56,427 nt of DNA from Rhizobium sp. CFBP 8762 (GTDB lineage Bacteria; Pseudomonadota; Alphaproteobacteria; Rhizobiales; Rhizobiaceae), in the NCBI RefSeq assembly GCF_014841565.1, contig NZ_JACYUD010000011.1:1-56427 (forward strand), in the 5' to 3' direction. The position numbers and the translations under genes were made by a program. Below, one piece after another: positions 19,626 through 31,661 of this stretch (its first letter is position 1; every line of letters begins with the position of its first letter). Under the pieces are notes generated by a model. That model had not been told where the DNA came from. It ran no database searches and saw only the letters and a list, made by a program, of their open reading frames with translations.

Positions 19626-20834
19626 CCGTTTTTGCGGATCGTTGACGAGGGCCGAAACACCAACGATCTCAATTCCCCGCCCCTGTGCCTCTTCCACCCA
19701 TTGGGTAATGGCAGCCACGCTTACATCAAAAGCCGAGGCCATGCCGATAGCGGACCCGTTTCGGCGCGCGACCCGCTCCAATTCGTCAAGCTTTTTCAAA
19801 ACTGCAGATGTCTCAACCTTTTCATCCAAAACCATGTCGGCGAACGCGTGCGGTGCATCAATCGTGGTGGCAAGCGTACCGCTCAAGGACTGTGCCGAGG
19901 TCGCATCATCCAGAAACAACAGTCCCCGGTCTGCGATCTCCCGCATCACTGGTTCCAGCATCGTTGCATCCGAGAGGAAAGCGCCACCGAGAAAGTTCAC
20001 GATGCCAGTATAATTGGTCAGCCGCGCCATGGATTTCTGCAGCATCAACAGATTTTTCTTTGTATCCGAAGCCGCGCGCAACGTATTATTCCCCGGATTG
20101 TTTGCCGGGTAATCAAAAGGCTCCATCGGCACCTGCAGCAAAATCTCATGGCCTTTACGGCGCGCTTCCTGCATCCACCGCATCAGGCTGTTGCCACTGG
20201 CCGCGAATGCCAGCGTCACCTCCTCCGGCAAATCGCGGATGGCGGTCTGCGTGCCGGTCTGGCTCAGGCCAAGCCCGCCCACCACCAGCGCAATGCGGGT
20301 GCCGCGTGTACCGGACCAGGCCCGCGCATAATAATCCATCGACCGCAATCCATCGGCACCGATAACCGGCAGGCGGCCGAGCGCCGTTTCTTCCAGCAAG
20401 TCCTCATTTGGCAATGCGGCGATGCGGGGGTCCTGCGAGCGGGACGCATCCGTTTCAATCAAGGCCGGACCGGATTGCTCCCGTTGGCCCGGCTTATAGA
20501 TCGTCACTACGGAACCGTCGTCATTCAAGGTTTCCTGCACGTCAGCACCGGAGCGCGCTGTCTGGCGAGACTTTGCCTTGGGCTGGCCAGCGATGACCTC
20601 AGGCTGTGACACTGAAACGGACGGTGTTACCCTGTCCTGCGTTAGCAGCACATCTTCCGGTAAAGCAGCCCACACGGACAAGCCAAGCACCAACACTGTC
20701 GCCAACGCGAACAGTGCGCGAGACCAGCGGATACGGCGGGTAATGCCAATCTTCTTTCTCGGTTCAAGGGGCTTGTAAAGATCACTGTCCACGGTGTGCT
20801 TTCCACGAAAAAAGGCCAGCAAACCCTTATCCAA
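19623..20834 (-). CDS. Divergent polysaccharide deacetylase family protein
   Basis: A 403-residue protein of the divergent polysaccharide deacetylase family (DUF610, YibQ-like). It has a cytoplasmic basic N terminus, one membrane anchor near residues 35-60 (ALFALATVLVLGLSVWAAL), a Ser/Gln-rich linker, and a periplasmic NodB-like barrel from about residue 170. The barrel holds IALVVGGLGLSQTGTQ, VPMEPFDYPANNPGNNTL and FLDDATSAQSLSG. It lies between ctpA and rppH, its usual Rhizobiales place, next to cell-wall genes. It probably acts in the envelope; its substrate is unproven. Confidence 0.9.
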   Translation of the reverse strand: MDKGLLAFFRGKHTVDSDLYKPLEPRKKIGITRRIRWSRALFALATVLVLGLSVWAALPEDVLLTQDRVTPSVSVSQPEVIAGQPKAKSRQTARSGADVQETLNDDGSVVTIYKPGQREQSGPALIETDASRSQDPRIAALPNEDLLEETALGRLPVIGADGLRSMDYYARAWSGTRGTRIALVVGGLGLSQTGTQTAIRDLPEEVTLAFAASGNSLMRWMQEARRKGHEILLQVPMEPFDYPANNPGNNTLRAASDTKKNLLMLQKSMARLTNYTGIVNFLGGAFLSDATMLEPVMREIADRGLLFLDDATSAQSLSGTLATTIDAPHAFADMVLDEKVETSAVLKKLDELERVARRNGSAIGMASAFDVSVAAITQWVEEAQGRGIEIVGVSALVNDPQKR

Positions 20835-20889
20835 GGTTCGCTGGCCTTCATAGCCCTAATTTAGCGGCCTGTCTCAACAGGCGCTATTC

Positions 20890-22218
20890 TTAGTTCTTCT
20901 TTTCGAGTTCAGCCTTTTCCGGGTTCGCCGGGAAGGATGGATCGGTCTTCTGCCCACGCAGCAGTTCCAGTGCATAGGTCAACTGCAAGTCATCCTTGGC
21001 TTCCGGCGGAACATAAGCGATGGAGCCGGAGCCCTCGTCTGTTTCGCTCTGGCCCTGGATATGGCCGCGCAGGCTGGATTCGCCGGCAGCTTCCACCTTG
21101 CCCTGCAACTCTGCTGGCAATGGCTGGTCCACCTTGATGTCAGGCGTGATGCCTGTACCCTGAATGGACTTGCCCGATGGCGTGTAATACAGCGCCGTCG
21201 TCAGGCGCAGCGCACCGGCCTCACCCATCGGAATGATAGTCTGAACCGAACCCTTGCCGAACGAGCGTGTTCCCACAACCGTTGCGCGCTTGAGATCCTG
21301 CAACGCACCGGCCACAATTTCGGATGCTGAGGCCGATCCACCGTTGATCAGCACCACAACCGGCTTGCCGTCCACCAGATCACCCGCTGTGGCGTTGAAA
21401 CGACGCGTTTCGTCTTCGTTGCGGCCACGGGTGGATACCACCTCGCCGCGCTCCAGGAACGCATCGGATACGTCAATAGCCTGATCCAGAAGACCGCCCG
21501 GATTCAAACGCAGATCAAGCACATAGCCTTTGAGCTTATCGGCAGGAACATCCTTCTTGATCTTGTCGATACCGGCCTTCAGGTCGTCAAAGGTCTTTTC
21601 CGTAAAGGAAATCACCCGGAGATAGCCCACATCATTTTCAACGCGGAACTTTACGGCCTTCACGGCGATGATATCGCGCTTGACAGTCAGCTCGATCGGC
21701 TTGTCAGCACCCTTGCGCAGGATTGTCAGCTTGATGGGACTGCCCACCTCGCCACGCATCTTGCCGACAGCATCTTCGAGCTTCAGTCCACGGACATCCT
21801 GACCATCAATTTTCGAGATGAAATCGCCCGACAGGACACCGGCGCGAGACGCTGGCGTGTCATCGATAGGGGTGATGACCTTGACGAGTTCGTTTTCCAT
21901 GGTCACTTCGATGCCCAGACCGCCGAACTCACCCTTGGTCTGGGTGCGCATGTCCTCGGCGTCCTTGGAATTCATGTAGCTGGAATGCGGATCAAGCGAA
22001 CTCAACATGCCGTTGATGGCATTTTCAATCAGCTTGTCCTCCTGCGGGGCCGTTACGTACTGCGCCCGCACGCGCTCAAACACATCACCAAAAACAGACA
22101 GTTCGCGATACGTGGATGCATTGGCAGCCACGGCGGGTACTATCGTCGTGTAAACAACGCCCATCGCAGTTGCACCCAACAGTGCACCAACGAGAACAAG
22201 TGAAGTCCTACGTATCAT
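20890..22218 (-). CDS. ctpA: C-terminal processing peptidase (S41)
   Basis: A periplasmic carboxy-terminal protease. From the ATG at 22218 it is 442 residues: an N-terminal signal or anchor (SLVLVGALLGATAMGVVY), a PDZ domain near residues 85-165 (GGLGIEVTMENELVKVITPI, DFISKIDGQDVRG), and the S41 core. The catalytic Ser is in NGGSASASEIVAGAL and the Lys in GTRSFGKGSVQT. The ATG overlaps the stop of the envC-like gene by 11 bases, so the two are probably co-translated. Partner amidase activators and Ctp proteases both shape peptidoglycan turnover. Confidence 0.95.
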   Translation of the reverse strand: MIRRTSLVLVGALLGATAMGVVYTTIVPAVAANASTYRELSVFGDVFERVRAQYVTAPQEDKLIENAINGMLSSLDPHSSYMNSKDAEDMRTQTKGEFGGLGIEVTMENELVKVITPIDDTPASRAGVLSGDFISKIDGQDVRGLKLEDAVGKMRGEVGSPIKLTILRKGADKPIELTVKRDIIAVKAVKFRVENDVGYLRVISFTEKTFDDLKAGIDKIKKDVPADKLKGYVLDLRLNPGGLLDQAIDVSDAFLERGEVVSTRGRNEDETRRFNATAGDLVDGKPVVVLINGGSASASEIVAGALQDLKRATVVGTRSFGKGSVQTIIPMGEAGALRLTTALYYTPSGKSIQGTGITPDIKVDQPLPAELQGKVEAAGESSLRGHIQGQSETDEGSGSIAYVPPEAKDDLQLTYALELLRGQKTDPSFPANPEKAELEKKN

Positions 22219-23617
22219 TACGTGCCTTTCCAGTGGCTGAAGCGGTCCACCATGGTCGAGAATCAACCGGCTTTCCATCTTTTCTAAACTCAATGTAAAG
22301 CGTTGGGCGGTCCGTTTCCAGCGGCAAAGCGGTGGCGCTTGCCACTCTTTTTGCACCCATCACGGCAATCGGCTCGCCCGCCACCACAAACTGTCCTTGC
22401 GACACGCTCACCCGCTCCATGCCAGACAGCACAAGATGGTAGCCATCGCCCGCGTTCAAAATCACCATCTGCCCATAGCTGCGGAAGCTACCGGCAAACA
22501 CCACCCACCCATCGGAAGGTGCCGTCACCAGACCATCCGCGCCGGTCTCCAGCATCATTCCCTGTGATGGATGGCCCGTGCCATCCTCATCACCAAAGTT
22601 TCTGACGGGTGTTCCAGCGGCAGGAAGTGGTAATTTTTTCTTCAAATCAGAAAAAACATATGCGGGCGCAATGCGGTTTTTGTCGGGCACGGTGGTGCGG
22701 GCGAGTTCCCGCGCCTTCTCGCGCTGCTCATCGCTCATGCGGCGGCGCTCTGCCTCTTCGGCCAGTGCTGCGGTGGCGGCTTCGCGCACCGAGGAAATAT
22801 CACGCTCCAGCGAGCCGATCAGCCCTGCAAGGCTGGTTGCCTGCCCTGCCAGCGCCTCCGCCTTCTGCCGCTCGGCCACCAGATCGCCAGCGTTGCGTGT
22901 CCGCAATTTGTCCTTTTCTGTGACAAGCAAGGAGATGCGCTTTTCTTCCTCCAGCGCCGCACTCATATTGGCCGTGAGCGTTTCCCGCTCGGTGGTAATA
23001 TCCCGGCGCACATCGGCAAGAGCCTGCAGATCGAGCGTCAGCTTTTCCGTCTCGTGGCGAATGCCCGGCACGACGGCACCGAGCAAAATGGCGCTGCGCA
23101 CGGATGCCAGCGCGTCCTCTGGCGTTACCAGTAGAGCGGGCGGCGGGTTGCGGCCCATGCGCTGCAAGGCCGCCAGCACTTCCGCCAGCACGCCGCGCCG
23201 CGCCTGCAAAGACTTGTGAACATCGGCTTCCTTGTCACGCATATCCTGCAAACGCCGCTCGCCATCGAGAATCTTGCGTTCCAGTTCCTGTCTGGTGGTT
23301 GCAGACGTGACGATTGCGGCACGCAAAGAGGCGCTGCTTTTTTCCAGCTCGGCAATGTCGGCTTCCAAAGCCGCAGCCCGCTCTTCGCTGATGCTGATGG
23401 ATTTGGACAGTGCATCCAATTCGGCGCGGGTTTTATCCCGCTTTACCGCCAGATCGGCGGCGGGATCGGCGGTAGGATTAGCGATGGTTGGCGGCCCATC
23501 CGGCACCCCTTCATCCTCCATCGCGGACGCTGGCACCGACAGGGTCAGAAGACACAGACACGCAAACGCTACCAGCAAACGCCGGGCCGGTCTCAGCGCT
23601 GTATTGCTCTGCTTCAT
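22208..23617 (-). CDS. EnvC-like murein hydrolase activator
   Basis: A 469-residue periplasmic protein with a signal peptide (RRLLVAFACLCLLTLSVPASA), long coiled coils from about residue 55 to 270, and a C-terminal LytM/M23 domain (HPSQGMMLETGADGLVTAPS, GWVVFAGSFRSYGQMVILN). Active M23 peptidases need an H-x3-D and H-x-H set; here the second motif reads YHLVLSGM, so zinc binding is lost. That fits EnvC-type activators, which open amidases at the division site. It is followed directly by ctpA. Confidence 0.9.
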   Translation of the reverse strand: MKQSNTALRPARRLLVAFACLCLLTLSVPASAMEDEGVPDGPPTIANPTADPAADLAVKRDKTRAELDALSKSISISEERAAALEADIAELEKSSASLRAAIVTSATTRQELERKILDGERRLQDMRDKEADVHKSLQARRGVLAEVLAALQRMGRNPPPALLVTPEDALASVRSAILLGAVVPGIRHETEKLTLDLQALADVRRDITTERETLTANMSAALEEEKRISLLVTEKDKLRTRNAGDLVAERQKAEALAGQATSLAGLIGSLERDISSVREAATAALAEEAERRRMSDEQREKARELARTTVPDKNRIAPAYVFSDLKKKLPLPAAGTPVRNFGDEDGTGHPSQGMMLETGADGLVTAPSDGWVVFAGSFRSYGQMVILNAGDGYHLVLSGMERVSVSQGQFVVAGEPIAVMGAKRVASATALPLETDRPTLYIEFRKDGKPVDSRPWWTASATGKARNDT

Positions 23618-23710
23618 GTCCGTGAATAACCTCTGGTCCGGCTGTCGCCTCTAAGAGGCCATCTTCCTCTTCTTCTCATGAAGAAATGCGGTGAAATCAA
23701 GAGGCTTCCA

Positions 23711-24193
23711 TCACACCCGATGATATGGATGACCGGAAAGAATGGTAACGGCCCTGTAGAGCTGCTCTGCCACCAGAATGCGCACCAGTTGGTGCGGCCA
23801 TGTCATTTTGCCAAAGCAAATGCTGACATCCGCACGGGCATGCAGCGCAGGGTCCAGCCCATCGGCACCGCCAATCGCCAGAACAATGTCCCGTTTGCCA
23901 CCGTCGCGGTATTGGCCGATCAAATCAGCAAACCCCTGACTGTCTAGCGCCTTGCCGCGCTCATCCAGCAACAGCAAAACGCAGCCCTCCGGCAGCGCCT
24001 TTTCCAGCATCTGCCCCTCTTCGCGCTTGCGCGTATCAGCATTGGAGGCGCGGCTTTCACTGGCCTCGGTCACGCGGCCAAGTTCCAGCCCGATTGCCGG
24101 ACCGGCTTTCGCAAAACGGTCGAGATAGCGCGCGGCCAAGTCTTTCTCGGGGCCGTTTTTCAAACGGCCCACTGCAAACAAACCTACCCGCAT
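23711..24193 (-). CDS. rlmH: 23S rRNA pseudouridine-1915 N3-methyltransferase
   Basis: RlmH, a SPOUT-class methyltransferase, methylates pseudouridine 1915 of helix 69 in assembled 70S ribosomes. The 160-residue protein has the knotted C-terminal half LLLDERGKALDSQGFA, AIGGADGLDPALHARAD and MTWPHQLVRILVAEQLYRA, ending in GHPYHR. It follows rsfS, as in most bacteria. Confidence 0.96.
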   Translation of the reverse strand: MRVGLFAVGRLKNGPEKDLAARYLDRFAKAGPAIGLELGRVTEASESRASNADTRKREEGQMLEKALPEGCVLLLLDERGKALDSQGFADLIGQYRDGGKRDIVLAIGGADGLDPALHARADVSICFGKMTWPHQLVRILVAEQLYRAVTILSGHPYHRV

Positions 24194-24251
24194 CGTGCTA
24201 ACCCGCTCTTCTGCTGAAACCCAGACAGCTAGGTTTATACGCTCGACCGTA

Positions 24252-24746
24252 TCAGTGCAGCGTTCCCTCGTCGATTTCCGGCGTCGCCCACATCTTTTCG
24301 ATGTTGTAGAACTCGCGAATTTCCGGACGGAACACGTGGATAATGATATCGCCCGCGTCGATCAGCACCCAGTCGCCGCCTTCCAAACCTTCAACCCGGG
24401 CATTGCCGAGGCTCGCGTCTTTCATATCGGAAATCAGGTGGTCGGCAATTGCCATGACATGGCGATTGGAGCGCCCGGAGACGATGACCATATAGTCACC
24501 CAACGCCGACTTGCCAGCAATGTCGATGGTTACGATATCCTCAGCCTTGGAATCCTCAAGCGAGGTCAAGACTGTGTGAAGAGCGCGCTTGGCAGCATCG
24601 TCGCCGCGTTCCGCGCTGTGCGGGAATGCGCTGGAAGCGTTTCCCTTGGCGTGTACTGTTGTCAGAGGTTTTCCTTTCACGAAGACAGACAAGCACCGTT
24701 GAACCAATATTTCTCGGCTCACATGCGAATGTAGGCATTGATCCAT
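24252..24746 (-). CDS. rsfS: Ribosome silencing factor
   Basis: RsfS binds L14 and blocks joining of the ribosomal subunits in starvation. The core is clear: SKAEDIVTIDIAGKSALGD, MVIVSGRSNRHVMAIADHL, WVLIDAGDIIIHVF and EFYNIEKMW. The start is uncertain. The ATG at 24746 gives an unusually long N terminus; a CTG at 24665 preceded by AAAGGAAA would give a protein near the usual length. It sits between nadD and rlmH in the conserved order. Confidence 0.93.
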   Translation of the reverse strand: MDQCLHSHVSREILVQRCLSVFVKGKPLTTVHAKGNASSAFPHSAERGDDAAKRALHTVLTSLEDSKAEDIVTIDIAGKSALGDYMVIVSGRSNRHVMAIADHLISDMKDASLGNARVEGLEGGDWVLIDAGDIIIHVFRPEIREFYNIEKMWATPEIDEGTLH

Positions 24747-24803
24747 CAATTTTTCAAGAGTCTGGCCCTGAACCCTATGCGATTCAGCGTGTTTTTCTCC
24801 TGA

Positions 24804-25421
24804 TCAGCCGCCCGCCCGGATGGCTGACGAGCTGAGACGCGACCGTGGACCGTGAATAAACGTCCAGGCGGGTGCCGCTCGGAATGCAAGAGCCGCTGCA
24901 TCCTCTTCATCCACACGGGCATAATCGAATGTCTTTGCCATTTTGGATGACAGGAAACTCAACGTTGCTCCGGGCCTGTCGATGACGGCAATCGGGAATG
25001 TGGAGGCAATTGCCTGCCAGTTCTGCCAGCGGTGAAAATTCTGCAAATTATCGGCACCCATGACCCAGACGAACCGGATACCGGGATTTCGTTTTTTGAC
25101 GATGGCCAGCGTCCGGGCGGTATAGCTGACGCCAAGCCCTTGCTCGAATGCTGTGACCTTGATCCGGGGATCACGCGCCATCTGCTCACAGGCGTCTATG
25201 CGGCTACTTAAGGGTGCCAGATCATGGCGGGGCTTTAGCGGGTTGCCGGGCGTTACCATCCACCACAACTGATCAAGCTTCAGCCGCCGCAGCGCAATAT
25301 CGGCCACCAGCACATGGCCCTCATGCGGCGGGTTGAATGACCCGCCGAACAATCCGACCACCATGCCCTTTTCCACATAGGGCATCTTCAGAGATTGAGG
25401 CTTAACCGCCGGGTCCGTCAC
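24804..25421 (-). CDS. nadD: Nicotinate-nucleotide adenylyltransferase
   Basis: NadD adenylylates nicotinate mononucleotide to make the NAD precursor deamido-NAD. The nucleotidyltransferase motif GGSFNPPHEGH and the C-terminal SSSAIR (the ISSTxIR motif) are present, with VWVMGADNLQNFHRWQNW between. The GTG at 25421 follows the proA stop codon with no gap; ATGs at 25385 and 25364 are alternatives. It is co-oriented with proB and proA. Confidence 0.95.
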   Translation of the reverse strand: MTDPAVKPQSLKMPYVEKGMVVGLFGGSFNPPHEGHVLVADIALRRLKLDQLWWMVTPGNPLKPRHDLAPLSSRIDACEQMARDPRIKVTAFEQGLGVSYTARTLAIVKKRNPGIRFVWVMGADNLQNFHRWQNWQAIASTFPIAVIDRPGATLSFLSSKMAKTFDYARVDEEDAAALAFRAAPAWTFIHGPRSRLSSSAIRAGG

Positions 25422-26696
25422 TTATGCCCGCACCTGACCGGTGCCGCGCACCCTGTATTTAAACGAGGTCAACTGCTCCACGCCCACCGGCCCACGCGCG
25501 TGCATCTTGCCCGTCGCGATGCCGATTTCGCCGCCCATGCCGAACTCACCGCCATCGGCAAACTGCGTGGAGGCATTGTGCAGAAGAATAGCCGAATCGA
25601 TCTCGGCAAAAAACCGCTCCGCAACCTGCGCATCATCGGCAATCACCGCTTCCGTATGGGCGGACGAGTACCGGTTGATATGGGCCACGGCACCGTCAAT
25701 CCCATCCACCAGCGTGACCGATATAACCGCATCCAGATATTCCGTTGCCCAGTCCTCGTCGCTTGCTGGCACCACATCGGGAACGCGCGCCATCACCTCT
25801 GCACTGCCGCGCACCTCGCAGCCCGCAGCAACAAGATCAGCGACCAGAGGACCAAGATGGGTCTCGGCGACGGCGCGATCCACCAACAGGGTTTCAGCCG
25901 AGCCACAAATGCCCGTGCGCCGCATTTTCGCATTCAGCACGATGTCGCGCGCCATGGCGAGGTCTGCCGACGCATCCACATAGATGTGGCAAAGTCCTTC
26001 CAGATGCGCGAACACCGGCACACGGGCATCGCTTTGCACCCGCGCCACCAGGCTTTTGCCACCGCGCGGCACGATCACGTCAATATTGCCCTGCAAACCC
26101 GCCAGCATTTCGCCAACAGCGGCCCGGTCCGGCACCGTCACCATCTGTATCGCGTGTTCCGGCAGGCCTGCCTGTCTTAACCCAAGTGTCAGGCACGCAT
26201 GGATGGCGCGGGATGAATTCAAACTATCGGACCCGCCGCGCAGGATCACGGCATTGCCCGCTTTCAGGCACAAGGCCCCGGCATCTGCCGTTACGTTCGG
26301 GCGGCTTTCGTAGATGACGCCAATGACACCCAACGGTGTGCGCACACGCTCGATATGCAGCCCGTTCGGGCGGTCCCACTCGGCGATGATGGTGCCAACC
26401 GGATCGGCCAGCGCCGCGATGGCACGAATGCCATTGGCCATGTCGCCAATGCGCGCCGGTGTCAGCGTCAGCCGATCCATAAAGGATGCGGTCTGTCCGG
26501 CATCCGTCGCGGCAGTCACATCCAGTGCGTTGGTGGCAAGGATATCGCTCACATGCGCATCCACAGCATCCGCCATGGCAAGCAGTGCAGCGGTTTTGGC
26601 TTCCGGCTTTGCTGTCAGCAACACCCGGCTCGCCGCCCGCGCATTGCGGCCAATTTCGGCCATCATGGCGTGTACCGTTTCGGTCTTATCCAGCAT
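25422..26696 (-). CDS. proA: Gamma-glutamyl phosphate reductase
   Basis: ProA reduces gamma-glutamyl phosphate to glutamate semialdehyde in proline synthesis. The 424-residue protein has the dinucleotide region [36 protein letters not shown], the catalytic-Cys region [12 protein letters not shown], and [25 protein letters not shown] precedes the ATG. It lies between proB and nadD. Confidence 0.97.
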   Translation of the reverse strand: MLDKTETVHAMMAEIGRNARAASRVLLTAKPEAKTAALLAMADAVDAHVSDILATNALDVTAATDAGQTASFMDRLTLTPARIGDMANGIRAIAALADPVGTIIAEWDRPNGLHIERVRTPLGVIGVIYESRPNVTADAGALCLKAGNAVILRGGSDSLNSSRAIHACLTLGLRQAGLPEHAIQMVTVPDRAAVGEMLAGLQGNIDVIVPRGGKSLVARVQSDARVPVFAHLEGLCHIYVDASADLAMARDIVLNAKMRRTGICGSAETLLVDRAVAETHLGPLVADLVAAGCEVRGSAEVMARVPDVVPASDEDWATEYLDAVISVTLVDGIDGAVAHINRYSSAHTEAVIADDAQVAERFFAEIDSAILLHNASTQFADGGEFGMGGEIGIATGKMHARGPVGVEQLTSFKYRVRGTGQVRA

Positions 26697-26776
26697 GGGT
26701 CTCTTCCTCCCGTATCTGACGACAGCGCCGCGCGTCGGATACGACGCGCAAAGGACGCTGTAACAACCTGAATTTG

Positions 26777-26812
26777 CTGCATAATTCTTCCAATCGATTC
26801 CGATTTGAAGAA

Positions 26813-26820
<8 letters not shown>
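26777..26820. other. Near-perfect 44-nt hairpin at the proB 3' end
   Basis: CTGCATAATTCTTC and GAAGAATTATGCAG form a perfect 14-bp stem, extended by AATCG/CGATT after one mismatch, with a 4-base loop. The right arm contains the proB stop codon. It lacks the GC stem and T tract of an ordinary terminator. Confidence 0.75.
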
Positions 26821-29090
<2,270 letters not shown>

Positions 29091-29152
29091 TTAAGGCATA
29101 TGCGCTTGATGTTATCGGTTGCCGCCATGGATATAGCGAGGCCGAAGCAAGG

Positions 29153-29725
29153 TCAAAGATTAATGCGTGCCGGTCTCCGCGTCTGCAAATGAGCGACCAT
29201 GCCACCGCGTGCCAGCGAGAACACATCGCTACACCCAATGATCTCAAACCCCAGCCGCGTTTGCAGCCGCATGGATGCGGCATTATCGGCGAAGAAACCG
29301 GAGACAATCTCCACCCCCGGCGCGACTTCGTCAAAGACAGCTACAGCCGCCTTCACAGCATCCGACGCTATACCCTGCCCCCAAGCCGAGCGGTTTAACC
29401 AGTAAATAAGCCTCCACTGCCCGTGGTTGAGCGAAAGCTCGACACAGCCAAGGTAATTATTCTCTCGATCTGCAATCGCAAAAGCCCAGCCAAGCTCGCG
29501 CCGCGCCGTTTGGCGCAGCAACCATTCCAGCGCATCGCGCCGGTCAAACGGGCTTGGAACGCGCGACAGCATGCGCGCAACTTCGAAGTCCGACAAAGCA
29601 GCCAGAATCCCGTCGGCATCGTCCAGCGTGTGGGGACGCAGAACCAGACGAGGAGTTTCTAACCGGGGGCAAGGGCAGAGTTGCAATGCCTGATCTCGAA
29701 CGGGCTGTGAAAGGACAGCGCTCAT
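29153..29725 (-). CDS. GNAT acetyltransferase, RimJ/RimL type (second of pair)
   Basis: A 190-residue N-acetyltransferase. The RimJ/RimL-like opening is RLETPRLVLRPHTLDDADG, and the acetyl-CoA region is IYWLNRSAWGQGIASDAVKA, followed by NAASMRLQTRLGFEIIG. The ATG overlaps the stop of the first GNAT gene by four bases (ATGA). The pair probably arose by duplication: both share the layout RLVLR...W-x-QG-x-A. Targets are unknown; relatives acetylate ribosomal proteins or small molecules. Confidence 0.88.
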   Translation of the reverse strand: MSAVLSQPVRDQALQLCPCPRLETPRLVLRPHTLDDADGILAALSDFEVARMLSRVPSPFDRRDALEWLLRQTARRELGWAFAIADRENNYLGCVELSLNHGQWRLIYWLNRSAWGQGIASDAVKAAVAVFDEVAPGVEIVSGFFADNAASMRLQTRLGFEIIGCSDVFSLARGGMVAHLQTRRPARINL

Positions 29726-30354
29726 GCCATGCCTCCCCAACTGCGCAGCGACATCCACGTCTTGCGATCCAGCCTGTACCATTCGGCAGCAACAGCAGCT
29801 TTCAGCGCCAGGCATTGCACCATGCCGGTTCCCTGAAACTGAAAACCGCATTTTTGAATAACGCGGCGGGATGCGACGTTGGTAACCCGGCACCGCGCAT
29901 CGATGAACTCGATGTCGCGGGTCCGGAAGGCCATATCCGTCAGCGCCTGCGCTGCTTCCGTCGCATAGCCCTGGTTCCAGTGTCGTTCTCCGAGCCAGTA
30001 ACCGAGCTCCGCCGTTACCCCGTCGGTATGGCTTTCCACACCGGCGCAGCCGAGAAACTCTCCATTGTCGGCTTTGGTAATCGCGTAGACGCACTTGCCA
30101 ATACCGCCAATTTTCGTGCGTCGCACGAAATCTGCCGCGTCCGCTGCCGTGTAGGGGTGCGGCATGCGCGACACCATATTGGCAATGTTGGCGTTGTTGG
30201 CGAGATGGGAAAGGGCGTCAATGTCGTCTTCGTGCGGAGCGCGCAGAACGAGCCGTGGTGACAACAGGATCGGGCAATCGGTCCGTAACCGTTCAGGCCT
30301 CAGCCTGCTTTCGGAAGACCCCAATTGGTCTTCCCGTAACAATTCGCCTTGCAT
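29722..30354 (-). CDS. GNAT acetyltransferase, RimJ/RimL type (first of pair)
   Basis: A 210-residue N-acetyltransferase with SPRLVLRAPHEDDIDALSHL, the acetyl-CoA loop AELGYWLGERHWNQGYATEA and VTNVASRRVIQKCGFQFQG. GGAGG stands at ribosome-binding distance from the ATG. It follows a strong terminator after rpmA and leads the GNAT pair that precedes obgE, a common arrangement in Rhizobiales. The acceptor is unknown. Confidence 0.9.
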   Translation of the reverse strand: MQGELLREDQLGSSESRLRPERLRTDCPILLSPRLVLRAPHEDDIDALSHLANNANIANMVSRMPHPYTAADAADFVRRTKIGGIGKCVYAITKADNGEFLGCAGVESHTDGVTAELGYWLGERHWNQGYATEAAQALTDMAFRTRDIEFIDARCRVTNVASRRVIQKCGFQFQGTGMVQCLALKAAVAAEWYRLDRKTWMSLRSWGGMA

Positions 30355-30374
30355 GGTTCAGTCCTCCAGAATGT

Positions 30375-30412
30375 AAAAAGGGGAGATGGTCTTGCCCCAT
30401 CTCCCCTTTTTT
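30375..30412 (-). terminator. Terminator after rplU-rpmA
   Basis: AAAAAGGGGAGATGG pairs with CCATCTCCCCTTTTT, giving a long stem with T-rich sequence on both strands. It lies downstream of rpmA and upstream of the GNAT pair, so it should end the ribosomal-protein transcript. Confidence 0.9.
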
Positions 30413-30476
30413 CTGGTCTGTACCATAGCGGTCAGCCGGGTCGATGAGACGCCGGCTGTTTTAAAGCGCCACCGGC

Positions 30477-30746
30477 TTATTCCGCTGCTACCGCTTTCGG
30501 CATGACGGACACGTACACGCGGCCGTTCGCTTTCGCGCGGAAATTCACGTTACCTTCGGTCAGTGCGAAAATCGTGTGGTCCTTGCCAAGACCCACATTG
30601 GAGCCTGGATGCCACTGCGTGCCGCGCTGACGCACAATAATGTTGCCTGCAATAACGGCTTCGCCGCCAAACTTCTTCACGCCAAGGCGCTTGGACTCAG
30701 AATCGCGACCGTTGCGCGATGAACCGCCAGCTTTTTTGTGTGCCAT
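30477..30746 (-). CDS. rpmA: 50S ribosomal protein L27
   Basis: L27 of 89 residues; its N terminus reaches toward the peptidyl-transferase centre. The family opening [20 protein letters not shown] and the core [20 protein letters not shown] are present. It follows rplU by 36 bp and is closed by a strong terminator. Confidence 0.98.
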   Translation of the reverse strand: MAHKKAGGSSRNGRDSESKRLGVKKFGGEAVIAGNIIVRQRGTQWHPGSNVGLGKDHTIFALTEGNVNFRAKANGRVYVSVMPKAVAAE

Positions 30747-30782
30747 TGGTGTTCTCCTTTAAAACCTTTTGCCGCGTTTCAA

Positions 30783-31112
30783 TTAAGCAGATGCGCCGCC
30801 AGCGGCAGCAATGTTCGTGATCCGAACAGTTGTCTGGTGCTGACGATGACCACGGGTGCGCTTGGAATTCTGGCGACGGCGCTTCTTGAATGCGATCACC
30901 TTTTTTGCACGACCATGGTCGACAACTTCTGCCGTAACAACGGCACCTTCAACGAAGGGTGCGCCGATGGCTGCATCTGCGCCAACGCCAACCATCAAAA
31001 CTTCGTTGAACTGAACTGTTTCACCAGCTGCAACGTCGAGCTTCTCAATGGTCAGCACGTCGTTTGCTGCTACGCGGTACTGCTTACCGCCGGTCTTGAT
31101 GACTGCGAACAT
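30783..31112 (-). CDS. rplU: 50S ribosomal protein L21
   Basis: L21 of 109 residues binds 23S rRNA. The start [20 protein letters not shown] and the basic [19 protein letters not shown] block are diagnostic. It is the first gene of the rplU-rpmA unit, whose promoter should lie in the 283 bp between it and the tRNA-Ser gene. Confidence 0.98.
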   Translation of the reverse strand: MFAVIKTGGKQYRVAANDVLTIEKLDVAAGETVQFNEVLMVGVGADAAIGAPFVEGAVVTAEVVDHGRAKKVIAFKKRRRQNSKRTRGHRQHQTTVRITNIAAAGGASA

Positions 31113-31380
31113 TTATTATCCTTTCATGTTCGTTCGGCTCTACCCGGCATGCCGGATGGCCGTCTTTTTATCAGCCTAAGGAAACAATTTACCTTGGACG
31201 AAACGCCCGCGAAAATTGCAGTGAATGTCGTGAGTTGCATAGACCCTATGCGACTTCATGTGCGAGTTAAGGGAAGGTCTTCAACCTGTCAAGATAAAGT
31301 TGGAGGTGCCTGCGTGTTTTTGAAAACCACCTCTTGCGCCCTTTCGAAACTATCGCTATGAGCACGCTTGCGCCAAACAA

Positions 31381-31486
31381 GCGCCGACCTGATGCGGAGA
31401 GGTGGCAGAGAGGTCGAATGCACCGCACTCGAAATGCGGCATACCTGCAAGGGTATCGTGGGTTCAAATCCCACCCTCTCCGCCAT
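31381..31486 (+). repeat. Left flanking direct repeat (attL candidate)
   Basis: 106 bp identical to 48181-48286, from GCGCCGACCTGATGC through the tRNA-Ser gene to CGCCAT. Sequence identity ends one base past the CCA and its T. Confidence 0.85.
31396..31485 (+). tRNA. tRNA-Ser(CGA), left copy
   Basis: The 90-nt gene has a 7-bp acceptor stem (GGAGAGG / CCTCTCC), discriminator G and an encoded CCA. The anticodon stem CCGCA/TGCGG frames the loop CTCGAAA, giving anticodon CGA. A long variable arm (ATACCTGCAAGGGTAT) marks it as a type II tRNA, as expected for serine. The T loop GGTTCAAATCC is standard. It is identical to the copy at 48196. Confidence 0.95.
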
Positions 31487-31661
31487 CGTGACCCTTGGAT
31501 TATCAGCGTCTCCCTTTGCCAACCTGCTTCTATCAATGTTAGATGTCCCTGATTAGGTAGGCTGTCGCCACGATGGGGCACTTACTGGCTCGCGGATCAA
31601 CTTGTGCCGACGAGGCGAAGTTGAAATAGTGTCATCGTTATCAACCTTCAGCAGTGATTCG

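Noticed and set aside
29726-30094. N-terminal extension of the second GNAT into the first
   Set aside because: The 123-codon extension lies antiphase within the first GNAT gene, and an ATGA overlap gives a normal start at 29725.
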